DNA of 64,000 nucleotides, from NCBI GenBank assembly GCA_963669315.1, contig OY770021.1:1-64000 (forward strand), read 5' to 3'. This stretch comes from SZUA-547 sp963669315. Its GTDB lineage: Bacteria > Pseudomonadota > Alphaproteobacteria > Rhodobacterales > Rhodobacteraceae. Shown here piece by piece: positions 35,010 to 43,099 of this stretch. Position 1 is the stretch's first letter; every line of letters begins with the position of its first letter. The translations under genes and the position numbers were made by a program. Below the pieces are notes generated by a model. The model had not been told where the DNA came from. It made no database searches and was given only the letters and a program-made list of their open reading frames with translations.

Positions 35010-35857
35010 GCCCCGCCCGTCGCCGCGCCTGCATCGAGCTGATCCGCAGTGAGATGAAGGTGTCGGAACGCCGAATCTGCCGGGTGCTGGGGCAGCATCG
35101 ATTAACGCAAAGACATCAGCCACGCGGCCGAGAAGACGAAGACCGGCTTGTGGCCGACATGATCGAACTTGCCAGGCAATATGGCAGCTACGGATACCGT
35201 CGCGTCGCTGCGCTGCTGAGAGACGCAGGCTGGCGGGTCAGCGACGGCCGGATCGAGCGATTATGGCGGCGAGAGGGTTTGAAGGTTCCACCGAAGCAAC
35301 CGAAGAAGGGACGGCTATGGCTGAACGATGGCTCGTGTGTGCGGCTTCGGCCAGAGTATCGGAACCATGTCTGGAGCTACGACTTCGTCCATTGCCGGAC
35401 GGATGACGGCAAGGCGTTCCGGACTTTGAACATCCTCGACGAGTTCAGCCGGGAATGCCTGGCGATCCGGGTGAAGCGAAAGCTGAACTCGACCGACGTG
35501 ATCGACGCGCTCACCGATCTCTTCATCCTGCGCGGACCGCCCGAATTCGTCCGAAGCGACAATGGCCCCGAGTTCGTCGCCCAGGCCGTCCGGGACTGGA
35601 TCGCCGCCGTTGGCGCGAAGACCGCCTTCATCGAGCCAGGCTCGCCGTGGGAGAACGGCTACGTCGAAAGCTTCAACGCCCGGTTCCGAGACGAATTGCT
35701 CAACGGGGAGATCTTCTATTCGCTGAGAGAGGCCCAGATCATCATCGAGGGCTGGAGAAAGCACTACAACACGAAACGGCCCCACAGCGCACTCGGCTAT
35801 CGGCCACCGGCGCCAGAATCCATCGTCCCAATGGAAACCAGGCCAGTGATGCACTAA
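35006..35857 (+). CDS. IS3-family transposase OrfB (catalytic part)
   Basis: About 283 residues in the -1 frame relative to orfA, probably made mainly as the OrfAB fusion; an open frame with an ATG exists from 34862, but its first 48 codons only shadow orfA. The rve integrase core carries the DDE triad: Asp in WSYDFVHC, Asp in FVRSDNGPEF, and Glu in NGYVESFNARFRDELL. The C-terminus KHYNTKRPHSALGYRPP is typical. The opening SPARRRACIELIR and RRICRVLGQHRLTQR suggest the IS407 group. No internal stops, so the enzyme looks functional. Confidence 0.92.
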   Translation: MSPARRRACIELIRSEMKVSERRICRVLGQHRLTQRHQPRGREDEDRLVADMIELARQYGSYGYRRVAALLRDAGWRVSDGRIERLWRREGLKVPPKQPKKGRLWLNDGSCVRLRPEYRNHVWSYDFVHCRTDDGKAFRTLNILDEFSRECLAIRVKRKLNSTDVIDALTDLFILRGPPEFVRSDNGPEFVAQAVRDWIAAVGAKTAFIEPGSPWENGYVESFNARFRDELLNGEIFYSLREAQIIIEGWRKHYNTKRPHSALGYRPPAPESIVPMETRPVMH

Positions 35858-35877
35858 CATTCAAACCGGACCAATCA

Positions 35878-36981
35878 GGTGAGGCTGCCCAGTTCGACCT
35901 GACGGACGACGGCCTCGACGAGGTCGCCGCCCTGATTGACCTCGGCGACCAAACGGTCTGCCTTGTAGGTACGAAACGCCTCGACCGCACGTTCGGCCCA
36001 GGCGCGCGGCGTCCGGCCTTTGACGGTCAGATCGGCCAACACATAGGAAGTCCAGTCCTGCGGTTCGCCATCCATATCGACCCCGGCGACGACAATGCCG
36101 CATGCGTCGGAATTCAGACGGCCGGTCACGGGCGGATCGACCGCAACCACGACGCGGCCCAGAACGGGCGCGCCTTTGACACGGCATTTCTCGAGCGCCT
36201 CGCGCGTCCAGAGCGCGCCGGGCAGGTCGGTCAGCAACTCGCCGCCAAGCTCTTGCCGGCCAAGGGCGGTACCCTCATACCGGCGAACGATCTTGGCCAG
36301 AAAGTCCGGGGCCAGATTGGCCCGGTTGGCGATGGTCGGCGCCGATGTGGACACCGTGGCCGGGTCGTCCAGAAGCTCCATCAGCACCGGATTGCGGCGC
36401 GGCGTCGTAGTCACAATCTGGCGGGGCTTTGCTCCCAAGCGGAGGCCGAATTGAAGCATGTCCCACGCCTCTCGCGAACGACGCCATTTGCCGAGTTCGT
36501 CGCTCCAGGCGAGATCAAATTGCGGCCCGCGCAAGGACTCCGGATCCTTGGCGGAAAAAAGCTGCGCCTCGGCACCGTTGGGCCAGGTCAGACGGCGGCG
36601 CGAGACCTGAAACTCCGGCCGACGATCAGGCGGAGAGCAGGCCAGAAGTCCGGATTCGCCCAAAACCATCACGTCGCGGGCCTGATCGGCTGTTTCAGCC
36701 ACAAGCGCGATACGGCGGGCCATCCCGGGGGCCTGAGGCGTCGGGCCTTCGACTTGCGCGCGAACCCATTCGGCGCCGGCGCGGGTCTTGCCGGCGCCCC
36801 TGCCCCCCATGATCACCCAGGTTGACCAGTCTCCGACCGGGGGCAATTGATGACCGGGGATGGCCCAGAATTCGAAGAGCCACGGAAAAGCAGCGAGAGC
36901 GTTGCGGGTGAGGCTGTCGAGAAACCCGTCAATTTTTGGCGTCGACAACAAGGCAAGCGAGGCGGCTTCGCACCTCATCAC
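35878..36981 (-). pseudogene. GTA/phage large terminase (TerL), C-terminally truncated by the IS
   Basis: 368 residues of a DNA-packaging motor protein closest in character to the terminase of Rhodobacterales GTAs. Walker A GGRGAGKTRAGAEW is at residues 59-72, Walker B FDLAWSDELG at 155-164, the coupling TTTPRRNP near 191, and the first nuclease aspartate in VAVDPPVTG at 282. The frame runs through VAEVNQGGDLVEAVVRQVELG and then meets the IS, which supplies the TGA. The rest of the nuclease domain (roughly 60-90 residues, with its last catalytic acid) is missing. The portal and head genes expected next are absent. The start overlaps the TerS-like gene by 53 bases. Confidence 0.85.
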
Positions 36982-37432
36982 GCGCGGCCTGCAGATCGAG
37001 GACCCCTGCCGGGTTGGCCGAAAGGCCGGACGCGGCGCAGCGGTGTGACCGGTCTTCCTTGAGAAGCCTCGACTGAAAATCGAGGACGGTCTGAAGCGCT
37101 TTTTGGTGTGATTTTATTAGCTCCAGAAGAGTTTTACTTGGCGCCGAATCCTCCCATTCGGCGGCGGCCTGCGTCGTTCGGGCGCGCAGGGATTTAATGG
37201 CTTCCTCTAGCGCGGCGGCGAGCGAGTCGTAGAGGCTCACCGCGCGCGTGAATGTGGTCGAACCAGCGGGCGCGGCGGCACATTCGGCAGCGATGTCCCA
37301 ATTGTTCGCCTTCGCCCATTTGCGAAGGGTGGAGACCGATACGCCGAGGCGCTTGGCCGTGATCGCTCGCTTTTCGCCGGCTCGCCAGGCGGCTGCGGCG
37401 TTGTTCAGCTTGGTCTTTGAGGGGCGAGGCAT
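36929..37432 (-). CDS. TerS-like (GTA g1-type) DNA-binding protein
   Basis: A 167-residue protein with an N-terminal helix-turn-helix (RAGEKRAITAKRLGVSVSTLRKWAKANNW) and a long helical middle (LYDSLAAALEEAIKSLRA, LLELIKSHQKALQTVLDFQSRLLKE). Position directly before TerL and the fold fit a small terminase or GTA g1 protein, which recognises DNA for packaging. I chose ATG 37432: AGGA lies 8 bases upstream, and a longer frame to 37543 would run through the mltG terminator. The gene itself looks intact although its partner is not. Confidence 0.65.
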   Translation of the reverse strand: MPRPSKTKLNNAAAAWRAGEKRAITAKRLGVSVSTLRKWAKANNWDIAAECAAAPAGSTTFTRAVSLYDSLAAALEEAIKSLRARTTQAAAEWEDSAPSKTLLELIKSHQKALQTVLDFQSRLLKEDRSHRCAASGLSANPAGVLDLQAARDEVRSRLACLVVDAKN

Positions 37433-37475
37433 TGGCGGAGTCCTGCGTTCGGGCTTTCGTGCGGGGGCGGCCCGG

Positions 37476-37519
37476 CAAACAGAAACGGCCCCGGCGAGGT
37501 GTTCCTCGCTGCGGGGCCG
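37476..37519 (-). terminator. Strong intrinsic terminator after mltG
   Basis: On the minus strand CGGCCCCG..AGCGAGG (37519-37504) pairs with CCTCGCCGGGGCCG (37499-37486) across a four-base loop with a small bulge, then TTTCTGTTT follows. It ends the fab/mltG transcript and isolates the terS-terL genes behind it. Confidence 0.75.
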
Positions 37520-37612
37520 CCGTTGGGCTGCTGACCGATTCATCGCATCTTGGGGGCGTTCTACCTTAGAGCGATCATATGGTCAAGTGTTTTCTTGTAG
37601 GTTGCTGGACGA

Positions 37613-38602
37613 TTATTGCGACTTGGCGCGCTCCCGCTCAATCTGGCGCCATCTTGCGACGTTGCGATTGTGTTCGGCGAGGGTGGAGGCGAATGCATGA
37701 CCGCCGGTGCCGTCGGCGACGAAAAACAAGAACTCGGTCTCCGGCGGATTGAGCACTGCAGCGATGGCGTCCAGGCCGGGATTTGCGATGGGCGTCTTCG
37801 GCAGACCGTCGATCTGATAGGTGTTCCAATCGGTCTTCCGATCGATCTCGGACCGCCGAATTCCGCGTCCCAACGGACCCTTGCCTTCAGTAATGCCATA
37901 GATGATCGTCGGATCGCTTTGCAGGCGGATTCCTTGTCGAAGTCGATTGACGAAGACAGCGGCGACTTGAGGGCGCTCCCCCGCCAAGCCGGTTTCCTTT
38001 TCAACAATGGAGGCGAGGATCAACGCATCCTCCGGCGTATCGAGCGGCAAGTTTTCCGCCCTACCCTCCCATAGCTCGGCCAGCGTCGTCGCCTGGGCCT
38101 CTTGCATGCGATTAAGAAGATCAGCGCGGGTCTCACCCTTCTGAAAAAAGTAGGTGTCGGGCGCAAGGACGCCTTCGGGCGGCGCTTCGACCGGATCTCC
38201 CTGAAGCTCCTCATTCTCATTGAGAAGCTTGGCGATTTCCCATGAGGTCTTGCCCTCGGCGACAGTCACACGGCGCTGAACGACGTCACCCCGAACGATC
38301 TGGTCAATGATCTGGTCTACAGAGGCGCCAGCGGAAAACTCATACTCGCCGAACCGAAGATCGCGGCCCTTGCCGCGATAACGTGTCGCGAGGCGAAAGA
38401 TGTTGGCATTCTCGATTGCGCCGGCCTTTTCCAGCGCCTGCCCGATCGCGACGACGCCCGAACCCTTCGGAAGCACCACAACGACGGGCGCCTCGGACGG
38501 ACCAGGCCTGGCGAGGCGCTGCTCGAAATAGGCGAGACCGCCAAGCGCGATCACGCCGAGTACGATCGTCATCGTGACGATCAAAGTGAGCAGTCGGATC
38601 AA
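37613..38602 (-). CDS. mltG: Endolytic murein transglycosylase MltG
   Basis: A 329-residue inner-membrane protein (helix LLTLIVTMTIVLGVIALGGLAYF at the start) that cleaves nascent glycan strands and sets their length. The YceG domain shows EGKTSWEIAKLL, APDTYFFQKGETRADLL, the catalytic glutamate in ALILASIVEKETG near residue 220, QSDPTIIYGIT, and YNTYQIDGLPKTPI-like WNTYQIDGLPKTPIANPG. It follows fabF on the same strand, the common Rhodobacterales order, with the GTA-type genes next. Confidence 0.95.
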   Translation of the reverse strand: MIRLLTLIVTMTIVLGVIALGGLAYFEQRLARPGPSEAPVVVVLPKGSGVVAIGQALEKAGAIENANIFRLATRYRGKGRDLRFGEYEFSAGASVDQIIDQIVRGDVVQRRVTVAEGKTSWEIAKLLNENEELQGDPVEAPPEGVLAPDTYFFQKGETRADLLNRMQEAQATTLAELWEGRAENLPLDTPEDALILASIVEKETGLAGERPQVAAVFVNRLRQGIRLQSDPTIIYGITEGKGPLGRGIRRSEIDRKTDWNTYQIDGLPKTPIANPGLDAIAAVLNPPETEFLFFVADGTGGHAFASTLAEHNRNVARWRQIERERAKSQ

Positions 38603-38653
38603 TAGAACACCTCCGGCGGGTCGTATCGCTGAACGCCTTATCGTTTGGCGGAG

Positions 38654-39916
38654 CTACGAGACCCGTTTCATCACGAGGGACGCGTTGGTGCCGCCAAACC
38701 CAAACGAGTTCGAAAGCGCCACGTCGATATCGCGCTTCACCGCCTTTAGCGGAGCCAGATCGAGATCGGTTTCGACCGACGGATCCTCTAGATTCAATGT
38801 CGGCGGAGCGATCTGATCGCGGATGGCGAGCACGCAGAAGATGGCCTCAATCGCCCCAGCGGCGCCCAGAAGATGGCCGGTCGCGGATTTGGTTGAAGAC
38901 ATGGTCGTGTCGCCAACCGAGTCGCCGAGAAGGCGCGCGACGGCGCGCAGCTCAATCTCATCGCCAACCGGCGTAGACGTTCCATGCGCGTTCACATAGT
39001 CAATCTGATCAGCCGAAATGCCGGCCCGCGAGATTGCAGCGGACATCGAACGGAAACCGCCGTCGCCGTCCGGTGCGGGCGACGTGATGTGGTAGGCGTC
39101 ACCGGAAAGGCCGTATCCGATCACCTCGGCGTATATCTTCGCGCTGCGGGCGACCGCATGTTCGTATTCCTCAAGCACCACGATTCCGGAGCCTTCGCCC
39201 ATCACGAAACCGTCGCGGCCCTTGTCATAGGGGCGCGAGGCGCGGGTCGGTTCATCATTGTAGGAGGTTGAGAGCGCCTTGCAGGCGTTAAAGCCGACAA
39301 GGGAAATCTCGCAGATCGGAGCCTCCGCGCCACCAGCGACCATCACATCCGCATCGCCCAGCGCAATCAGGCGCGACGCGTCGCCGATGGCGTGTGCGCC
39401 GGTCGAACAGGCGGTAACGACAGCGTGGTTGGGGCCTTTGAAGCCATGCTTGATCGACACCTGACCAGAACAAAGGTTGATCAGCGCTGACGGGATAAAG
39501 AATGGGGACACCCGGCGCGGACCCCTGTCCCGCAATGTGAGCGCGGTGTTGGCGATAGTCTCCAGCCCGCCGATCCCCGACCCGATCAGAACGCCTGTAC
39601 GCTCCTGCGCCTCATCGTCTTCCGGCGCCCAGCCGGAATCTGCGATCGCCTGATCGGCGGCGGCCATGGAATAGACAATGAACCGGTCCACCTTGCGCTG
39701 GTCCTTGGCGGGCATCCAGTCGTCTGCGTTGTAAGTGCCATCCGAGCCGTCGCCGAGAGGAATTTCGCACGCGATCTGACAAGCCAAATGCGACGCGTCG
39801 AAGTGCTTGACCTTGCCAGCGCCTGATTGTCCGTCGATGAGCCGTGACCAGGTTTCCTCAACACCGCAGGCGAGCGGTGTGACCATTCCCATTCCAGTGA
39901 CAACGACGCGGCGCAT
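38654..39916 (-). CDS. fabF: Beta-ketoacyl-ACP synthase II
   Basis: Condensing enzyme elongating acyl-ACP with malonyl-ACP. 420 residues with catalytic Cys in VTACSTGAHAIGDA near residue 170, His in NAHGTSTPVGD near 310, and His in SATGHLLGAAGAIEA near 347. The N-terminal RRVVVTGMGMVTPLACGVEETW is standard for FabF. Separated from acpP by about 180 bases that include the acpP terminator, so it probably has its own promoter. Confidence 0.96.
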   Translation of the reverse strand: MRRVVVTGMGMVTPLACGVEETWSRLIDGQSGAGKVKHFDASHLACQIACEIPLGDGSDGTYNADDWMPAKDQRKVDRFIVYSMAAADQAIADSGWAPEDDEAQERTGVLIGSGIGGLETIANTALTLRDRGPRRVSPFFIPSALINLCSGQVSIKHGFKGPNHAVVTACSTGAHAIGDASRLIALGDADVMVAGGAEAPICEISLVGFNACKALSTSYNDEPTRASRPYDKGRDGFVMGEGSGIVVLEEYEHAVARSAKIYAEVIGYGLSGDAYHITSPAPDGDGGFRSMSAAISRAGISADQIDYVNAHGTSTPVGDEIELRAVARLLGDSVGDTTMSSTKSATGHLLGAAGAIEAIFCVLAIRDQIAPPTLNLEDPSVETDLDLAPLKAVKRDIDVALSNSFGFGGTNASLVMKRVS

Positions 39917-40028
39917 GGCGGCCCTCCCTCTAGATGGCGAATTGGCGAATCTGAACGCCTTACGCCATTTTTAATGCATTATCGCCCAAGCTTGGCCGTT
40001 AAACGACGCGTCGGGCGCAGTAGCGAAC

Positions 40029-40061
40029 AAAAAACGGCGCCTAACGAAGGCGTTAGGCGCC
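40029..40061 (-). terminator. Intrinsic terminator after acpP
   Basis: A perfect 11-base inverted repeat, GGCGCCTAACG (40036-40046) and CGTTAGGCGCC (40051-40061), with a four-base loop. Transcribed on the minus strand it is followed by GTTTTTTG. It should end the short, abundant acpP transcript and lower expression of fabF behind it. Confidence 0.88.
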
Positions 40062-40096
40062 GCGGTGGGCGTATCCGGCCACGAGGCCGGCGCGTC

Positions 40097-40330
40097 TCAG
40101 GACTTCGCAGTAATGAACTTCACCGCGTCGCCAAACGTCTGAATCGTTTCGGCGGCGTCGTCGGGAATCTCGATCTCGAACTCTTCCTCGAAAGCCATGA
40201 CGAGTTCAACGGTGTCGAGACTGTCGGCGCCGAGGTCGTCGATGAAGCTTGCGCCCTCGATAACCTTGTCCTCTTCAACGCCGAGGTGCTCGACAACGAT
40301 CTTCTTCACTCGATCCGCAATGTCGCTCAT
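40097..40330 (-). CDS. acpP: Acyl carrier protein
   Basis: A 77-residue acidic carrier protein. The phosphopantetheine serine is in GADSLDTVELVMAFEEEF at about residue 37. I chose ATG 40330 (MSDIADRVKKIVVEHLG); longer frames upstream are non-coding. Lies between fabG and fabF and is followed by a strong terminator. Confidence 0.97.
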   Translation of the reverse strand: MSDIADRVKKIVVEHLGVEEDKVIEGASFIDDLGADSLDTVELVMAFEEEFEIEIPDDAAETIQTFGDAVKFITAKS

Positions 40331-40513
40331 CTGTATGTGTCCTCGCTTCTTTGGAGCGCTCGGCTCCGTTACTTGTCCTATTGAGTTCAGGCGTTCCGCG
40401 CCGGACGTAGTGCCCGCGTAAGGTTTTGGCAAGGGATGCGCGAAACGCGCCAATGAACTTGACGGGTGGTTACCACAAGAGGCGCACCGCGCGAAACCGC
40501 AAATGCGCACAGG

Positions 40514-41251
40514 TTAGATCATCGCCATTCCGCCATTCACATGGATGGTCTGGCCTGTGATGTATCCCCCTTCATCAGACGCCAGGAACGCCACGGCTGA
40601 AGCGATTTCCTCTGGCGCGCCCATTCTACCGGCGGGGATCGAGCCAAGAATCCGGGATCTCTGGTCGTCGTTCAGGACATCGGTCATCGGCGTGGCGATG
40701 AAACCGGGCGCCACGCAGTTCACCGTGACGCCACGCGGCGCAAGCTCACAGGCGACGGATTTAGACATCCCGGTCAGGCCTGCTTTCGAGGCGCAGTAGT
40801 TGCCCTGCCCCGGATTGCCCGTAGTTCCCACGACGGAAGTGATGTTGATGATCCGGCCCCAGCGCTTTTTCATCATACCTCGCAGGACGCCCCTGATCAT
40901 GCGGAAAGCGGAGGTCAGATTGGTGTCGATCACGCTCGTGAACTGTTCATCGGACATGCGCATGAACAGATTGTCGCTGGTGACGCCGGCGTTGTTTACG
41001 AGAATATCGACCCCGCCCATCGCCTCCATAGCCTGCTTGGGCAGCGCTTCGACCTGCTCCGCATCCGACAGGTCGCAAGGCAGAATATGCGTGCGATCGC
41101 CCAACTCGGCCGAAAGCTCCTCCAGCGGGCCGGTGCGCCGCGCAGAAAGCGCAACCGTCGCCCCCTGGGCGTGAAGCGCGCGGACCGTGGCCCCGCCGAT
41201 CCCCCCGGACGCGCCGGTGACCAGGGCGGTCTTTCCGGTTAAATCGAACAT
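40514..41251 (-). CDS. fabG: 3-oxoacyl-ACP reductase
   Basis: NADPH-dependent ketoreductase of type II fatty-acid synthesis. 245 residues, SDR fold: cofactor motif TGASGGIGGATVRALHAQG, NNAGVTSDNLFMRM, catalytic Ser in INITSVVGTTGNPGQ, Tyr/Lys in NYCASKAGLTGMSK, and the FabG-type ending GQTIHVNGGMAMI. Located 34 bases after fabD on the same strand; the spacing and order fit one operon. Confidence 0.96.
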   Translation of the reverse strand: MFDLTGKTALVTGASGGIGGATVRALHAQGATVALSARRTGPLEELSAELGDRTHILPCDLSDAEQVEALPKQAMEAMGGVDILVNNAGVTSDNLFMRMSDEQFTSVIDTNLTSAFRMIRGVLRGMMKKRWGRIINITSVVGTTGNPGQGNYCASKAGLTGMSKSVACELAPRGVTVNCVAPGFIATPMTDVLNDDQRSRILGSIPAGRMGAPEEIASAVAFLASDEGGYITGQTIHVNGGMAMI

Positions 41252-41285
41252 AAGCGTGTCTCCCTGTCGTGGCTGCGGTCGCGGG

Positions 41286-42230
41286 TCACCCTTTCAGGGC
41301 CTCAGCGAGCGATTTTGCATCGTCCGACGTATTTACGGCGACGCCTTTGAGTGATCTGTCGATGCGGCGGACGAGCCCTGTCAGCACCTTCCCGGCGCCG
41401 ATTTCAACCAGCGTTTCGACGCCCTGCCCCGCCATCCAGGCGACGCTTTCGCGCCAACGCACGGCGCCGGTTACCTGCTCCACCAAAAGATCGCGGATCA
41501 TTTGCGGGTCCTGAACCGCTTCGGCGCGCACATTTGCGACCACAGGAACGGCGGGCGCCGCCAATTCCACATCAGATAGGGCCTGCGCCATTCTGTCCGC
41601 GGCCGGCTGCATCATCGCGCAATGGAATGGCGCCGAGACAGGCAAAAGCATTGCGCGCTTGGCGCCTTTGGATTTGGCGACCTCGATCGCGCGTTCGACC
41701 GCGGCCTTGCCGCCGGAGACAACGACCTGGCCGGGGGCGTTGTCATTCGCCGCCTGGCAGACGTCGCCCTCCGCCGCTTCGGCGGCGACGGCTTGCGCGG
41801 CGTCCAAATCCAGGCCGAGAATCGCGGCCATCGCGCCCTCGCCGACCGGTACGGCGGATTGCATCGCTTCTCCGCGAATCCGCAGCAGCCGCGCGGCGTC
41901 TTCGAGCGACACAGTCCCAGCCGCGCAAAGCGCCGAATACTCGCCGAGCGAATGGCCAGCCACGAATGAGGCGTGCTCAGCGACGGAGACGCCCTGCTCC
42001 TCAAGCACCGCCATAGCGGCCATGGAGGTCGCCATCAGCGCGGGTTGGGCGTTCGCGGTCAAGGTCAGTTCATCGGCCGGCCCTTCCCACATCAGCGCCG
42101 AAAGTTTCTCGCCCAGCGCCTCGTCGACCCGCGCGAAAACCTCTGCCGCGGCGGTCGACGCGTCGGCCAGTTCCTTGCCCATGCCGACGGCCTGAGAGCC
42201 TTGCCCCGGAAATGTGAATGCTGCCTTCAC
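41286..42230 (-). CDS. fabD: Malonyl-CoA:ACP transacylase
   Basis: Loads malonyl groups onto ACP. 314 residues starting at GTG 42230 (KAAFTFPGQGSQAVGMG), chosen because GAGGGATAAC precedes it and the conserved FPGQGSQ lies at residue 6. The active-site serine is in AGHSLGEYSALCAAG near residue 92, and the catalytic histidine in SAPFHCAMMQPAA near 200. It is divergent from rpsF. Confidence 0.95.
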   Translation of the reverse strand: MKAAFTFPGQGSQAVGMGKELADASTAAAEVFARVDEALGEKLSALMWEGPADELTLTANAQPALMATSMAAMAVLEEQGVSVAEHASFVAGHSLGEYSALCAAGTVSLEDAARLLRIRGEAMQSAVPVGEGAMAAILGLDLDAAQAVAAEAAEGDVCQAANDNAPGQVVVSGGKAAVERAIEVAKSKGAKRAMLLPVSAPFHCAMMQPAADRMAQALSDVELAAPAVPVVANVRAEAVQDPQMIRDLLVEQVTGAVRWRESVAWMAGQGVETLVEIGAGKVLTGLVRRIDRSLKGVAVNTSDDAKSLAEALKG

Positions 42231-42329
42231 GTTATCCCTCCTCTTTGCAAGCGATTGAGACCGCAAGGCGGGGCGGGCTGTCAAGTCGCGCAATGTTCCT
42301 CGATCAGCGACGAATCGCGCGTGAACGGG

Positions 42330-42357
42330 TTGCGCATGTGTGAAAACGGCGTATAAG
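42330..42357 (+). promoter_or_regulatory. Predicted promoter of the rpsF-rpsR-rplI operon
   Basis: TTGCGC (42330-42335) and TATAAG (42352-42357) are spaced by 16 bases in the fabD/rpsF divergent gap, 100 bases before rpsF. A prediction only. Confidence 0.4.
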
Positions 42358-42457
42358 CGCGGCTTCTCCCAGAACAGGTGAATCGCGTCGCCTCTCGTAT
42401 GCGGGTTGGGAGCATAGAGTCCCGCATTTTGAAGCGCGCCGGAAATGGATGGATAGC

Positions 42458-42832
42458 ATGGCTCTTTACGAGCATGTCCTCATTGCGCGTCAGGATATCT
42501 CCAACGCGCAGGCCGAGGGGTTGATCGAGCACTTCGGCCAGGTCCTCAAGGACAATGGCGGCGACGTTGTCGGCCACGAATACTGGGGGCTTCGCACCCT
42601 CGCCTACAAGATCAACAAGAACCGCAAGGGCCACTACGGTTTCGTGCGCTCCGACTCTCCGTCGGATGCGGTGCACGAGATGGAGCGCCTGATGCGCCTT
42701 CATGACGACGTGATGCGGGTGATGACCATTCGCGTCGAAAAGCATGAAGAAGGACCGAGCGCCGTGATCCAAGCGAAAAACAGCCGCGATGAGCGCGGCC
42801 GGGGCCGCCGCGGCGGCCGCCGCGACGATTGA
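42458..42832 (+). CDS. rpsF: 30S ribosomal protein S6
   Basis: A 124-residue S6 protein (ALYEHVLIARQDISNAQAEGL, later YWGLRTLAYKINKNRKGHYGF) with a C-terminal Arg/Gly tail (RGRGRRGGRRDD). The start at 42458 gives the conserved MALYEHV; an ATG three codons earlier is possible. First gene of the S6-S18-L9 operon. Confidence 0.97.
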   Translation: MALYEHVLIARQDISNAQAEGLIEHFGQVLKDNGGDVVGHEYWGLRTLAYKINKNRKGHYGFVRSDSPSDAVHEMERLMRLHDDVMRVMTIRVEKHEEGPSAVIQAKNSRDERGRGRRGGRRDD

Positions 42833-42855
42833 TTGGCAGGAAGAGGAGTTAAGAC

Positions 42856-43086
42856 ATGGCTGGTCGCAAACCATTTTTCCGCCGCCGCAAAAGCTGCCCG
42901 TTCTCGAGCGATAACTCGCCGGCGATCGACTACAAGGATGTGAAGCTGCTGCAGCGCTACATCTCAGAACGTGGCAAGATCGTTCCCAGCCGCATCACTG
43001 CGGTTTCGTCTAAGAAGCAGCGGGAACTCGCCCGCGCCATCAAGCGCGCGCGTTTCCTGGCTCTGCTTCCCTACGCGATCAAGTAA
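42856..43086 (+). CDS. rpsR: 30S ribosomal protein S18
   Basis: A 76-residue basic protein binding S6 on the 30S platform. Marked by RKPFFRRRKSCPFS, IDYKDVKLLQRYISERGKIVPSRIT, and ALARAIKRARFLALLPY-like RELARAIKRARFLALLPYAI. AGGAAGAGGAG precedes the ATG. Followed by rplI after 13 bases. Confidence 0.98.
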   Translation: MAGRKPFFRRRKSCPFSSDNSPAIDYKDVKLLQRYISERGKIVPSRITAVSSKKQRELARAIKRARFLALLPYAIK

Positions 43087-43099
43087 GGAGGGCGAACCA

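Larger units (their letters stand above)
34689..35877 (+). mobile_element. IS3-family (IS407-group-like) insertion sequence
   Basis: About 1.19 kb with imperfect terminal inverted repeats: TGAATTGGTCC at 34689-34699 and, on the other strand, TGATTGGTCC at 35877-35868. It encodes overlapping orfA and orfB in the usual -1 arrangement. The four bases on the left (CCGC) and on the right (GGTG) do not match, so no target duplication is visible. That points to a deletion or recombination beside the IS after insertion. The right terminus supplies the TGA stop of the truncated terminase. Exact ends are my estimate. Confidence 0.85.
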
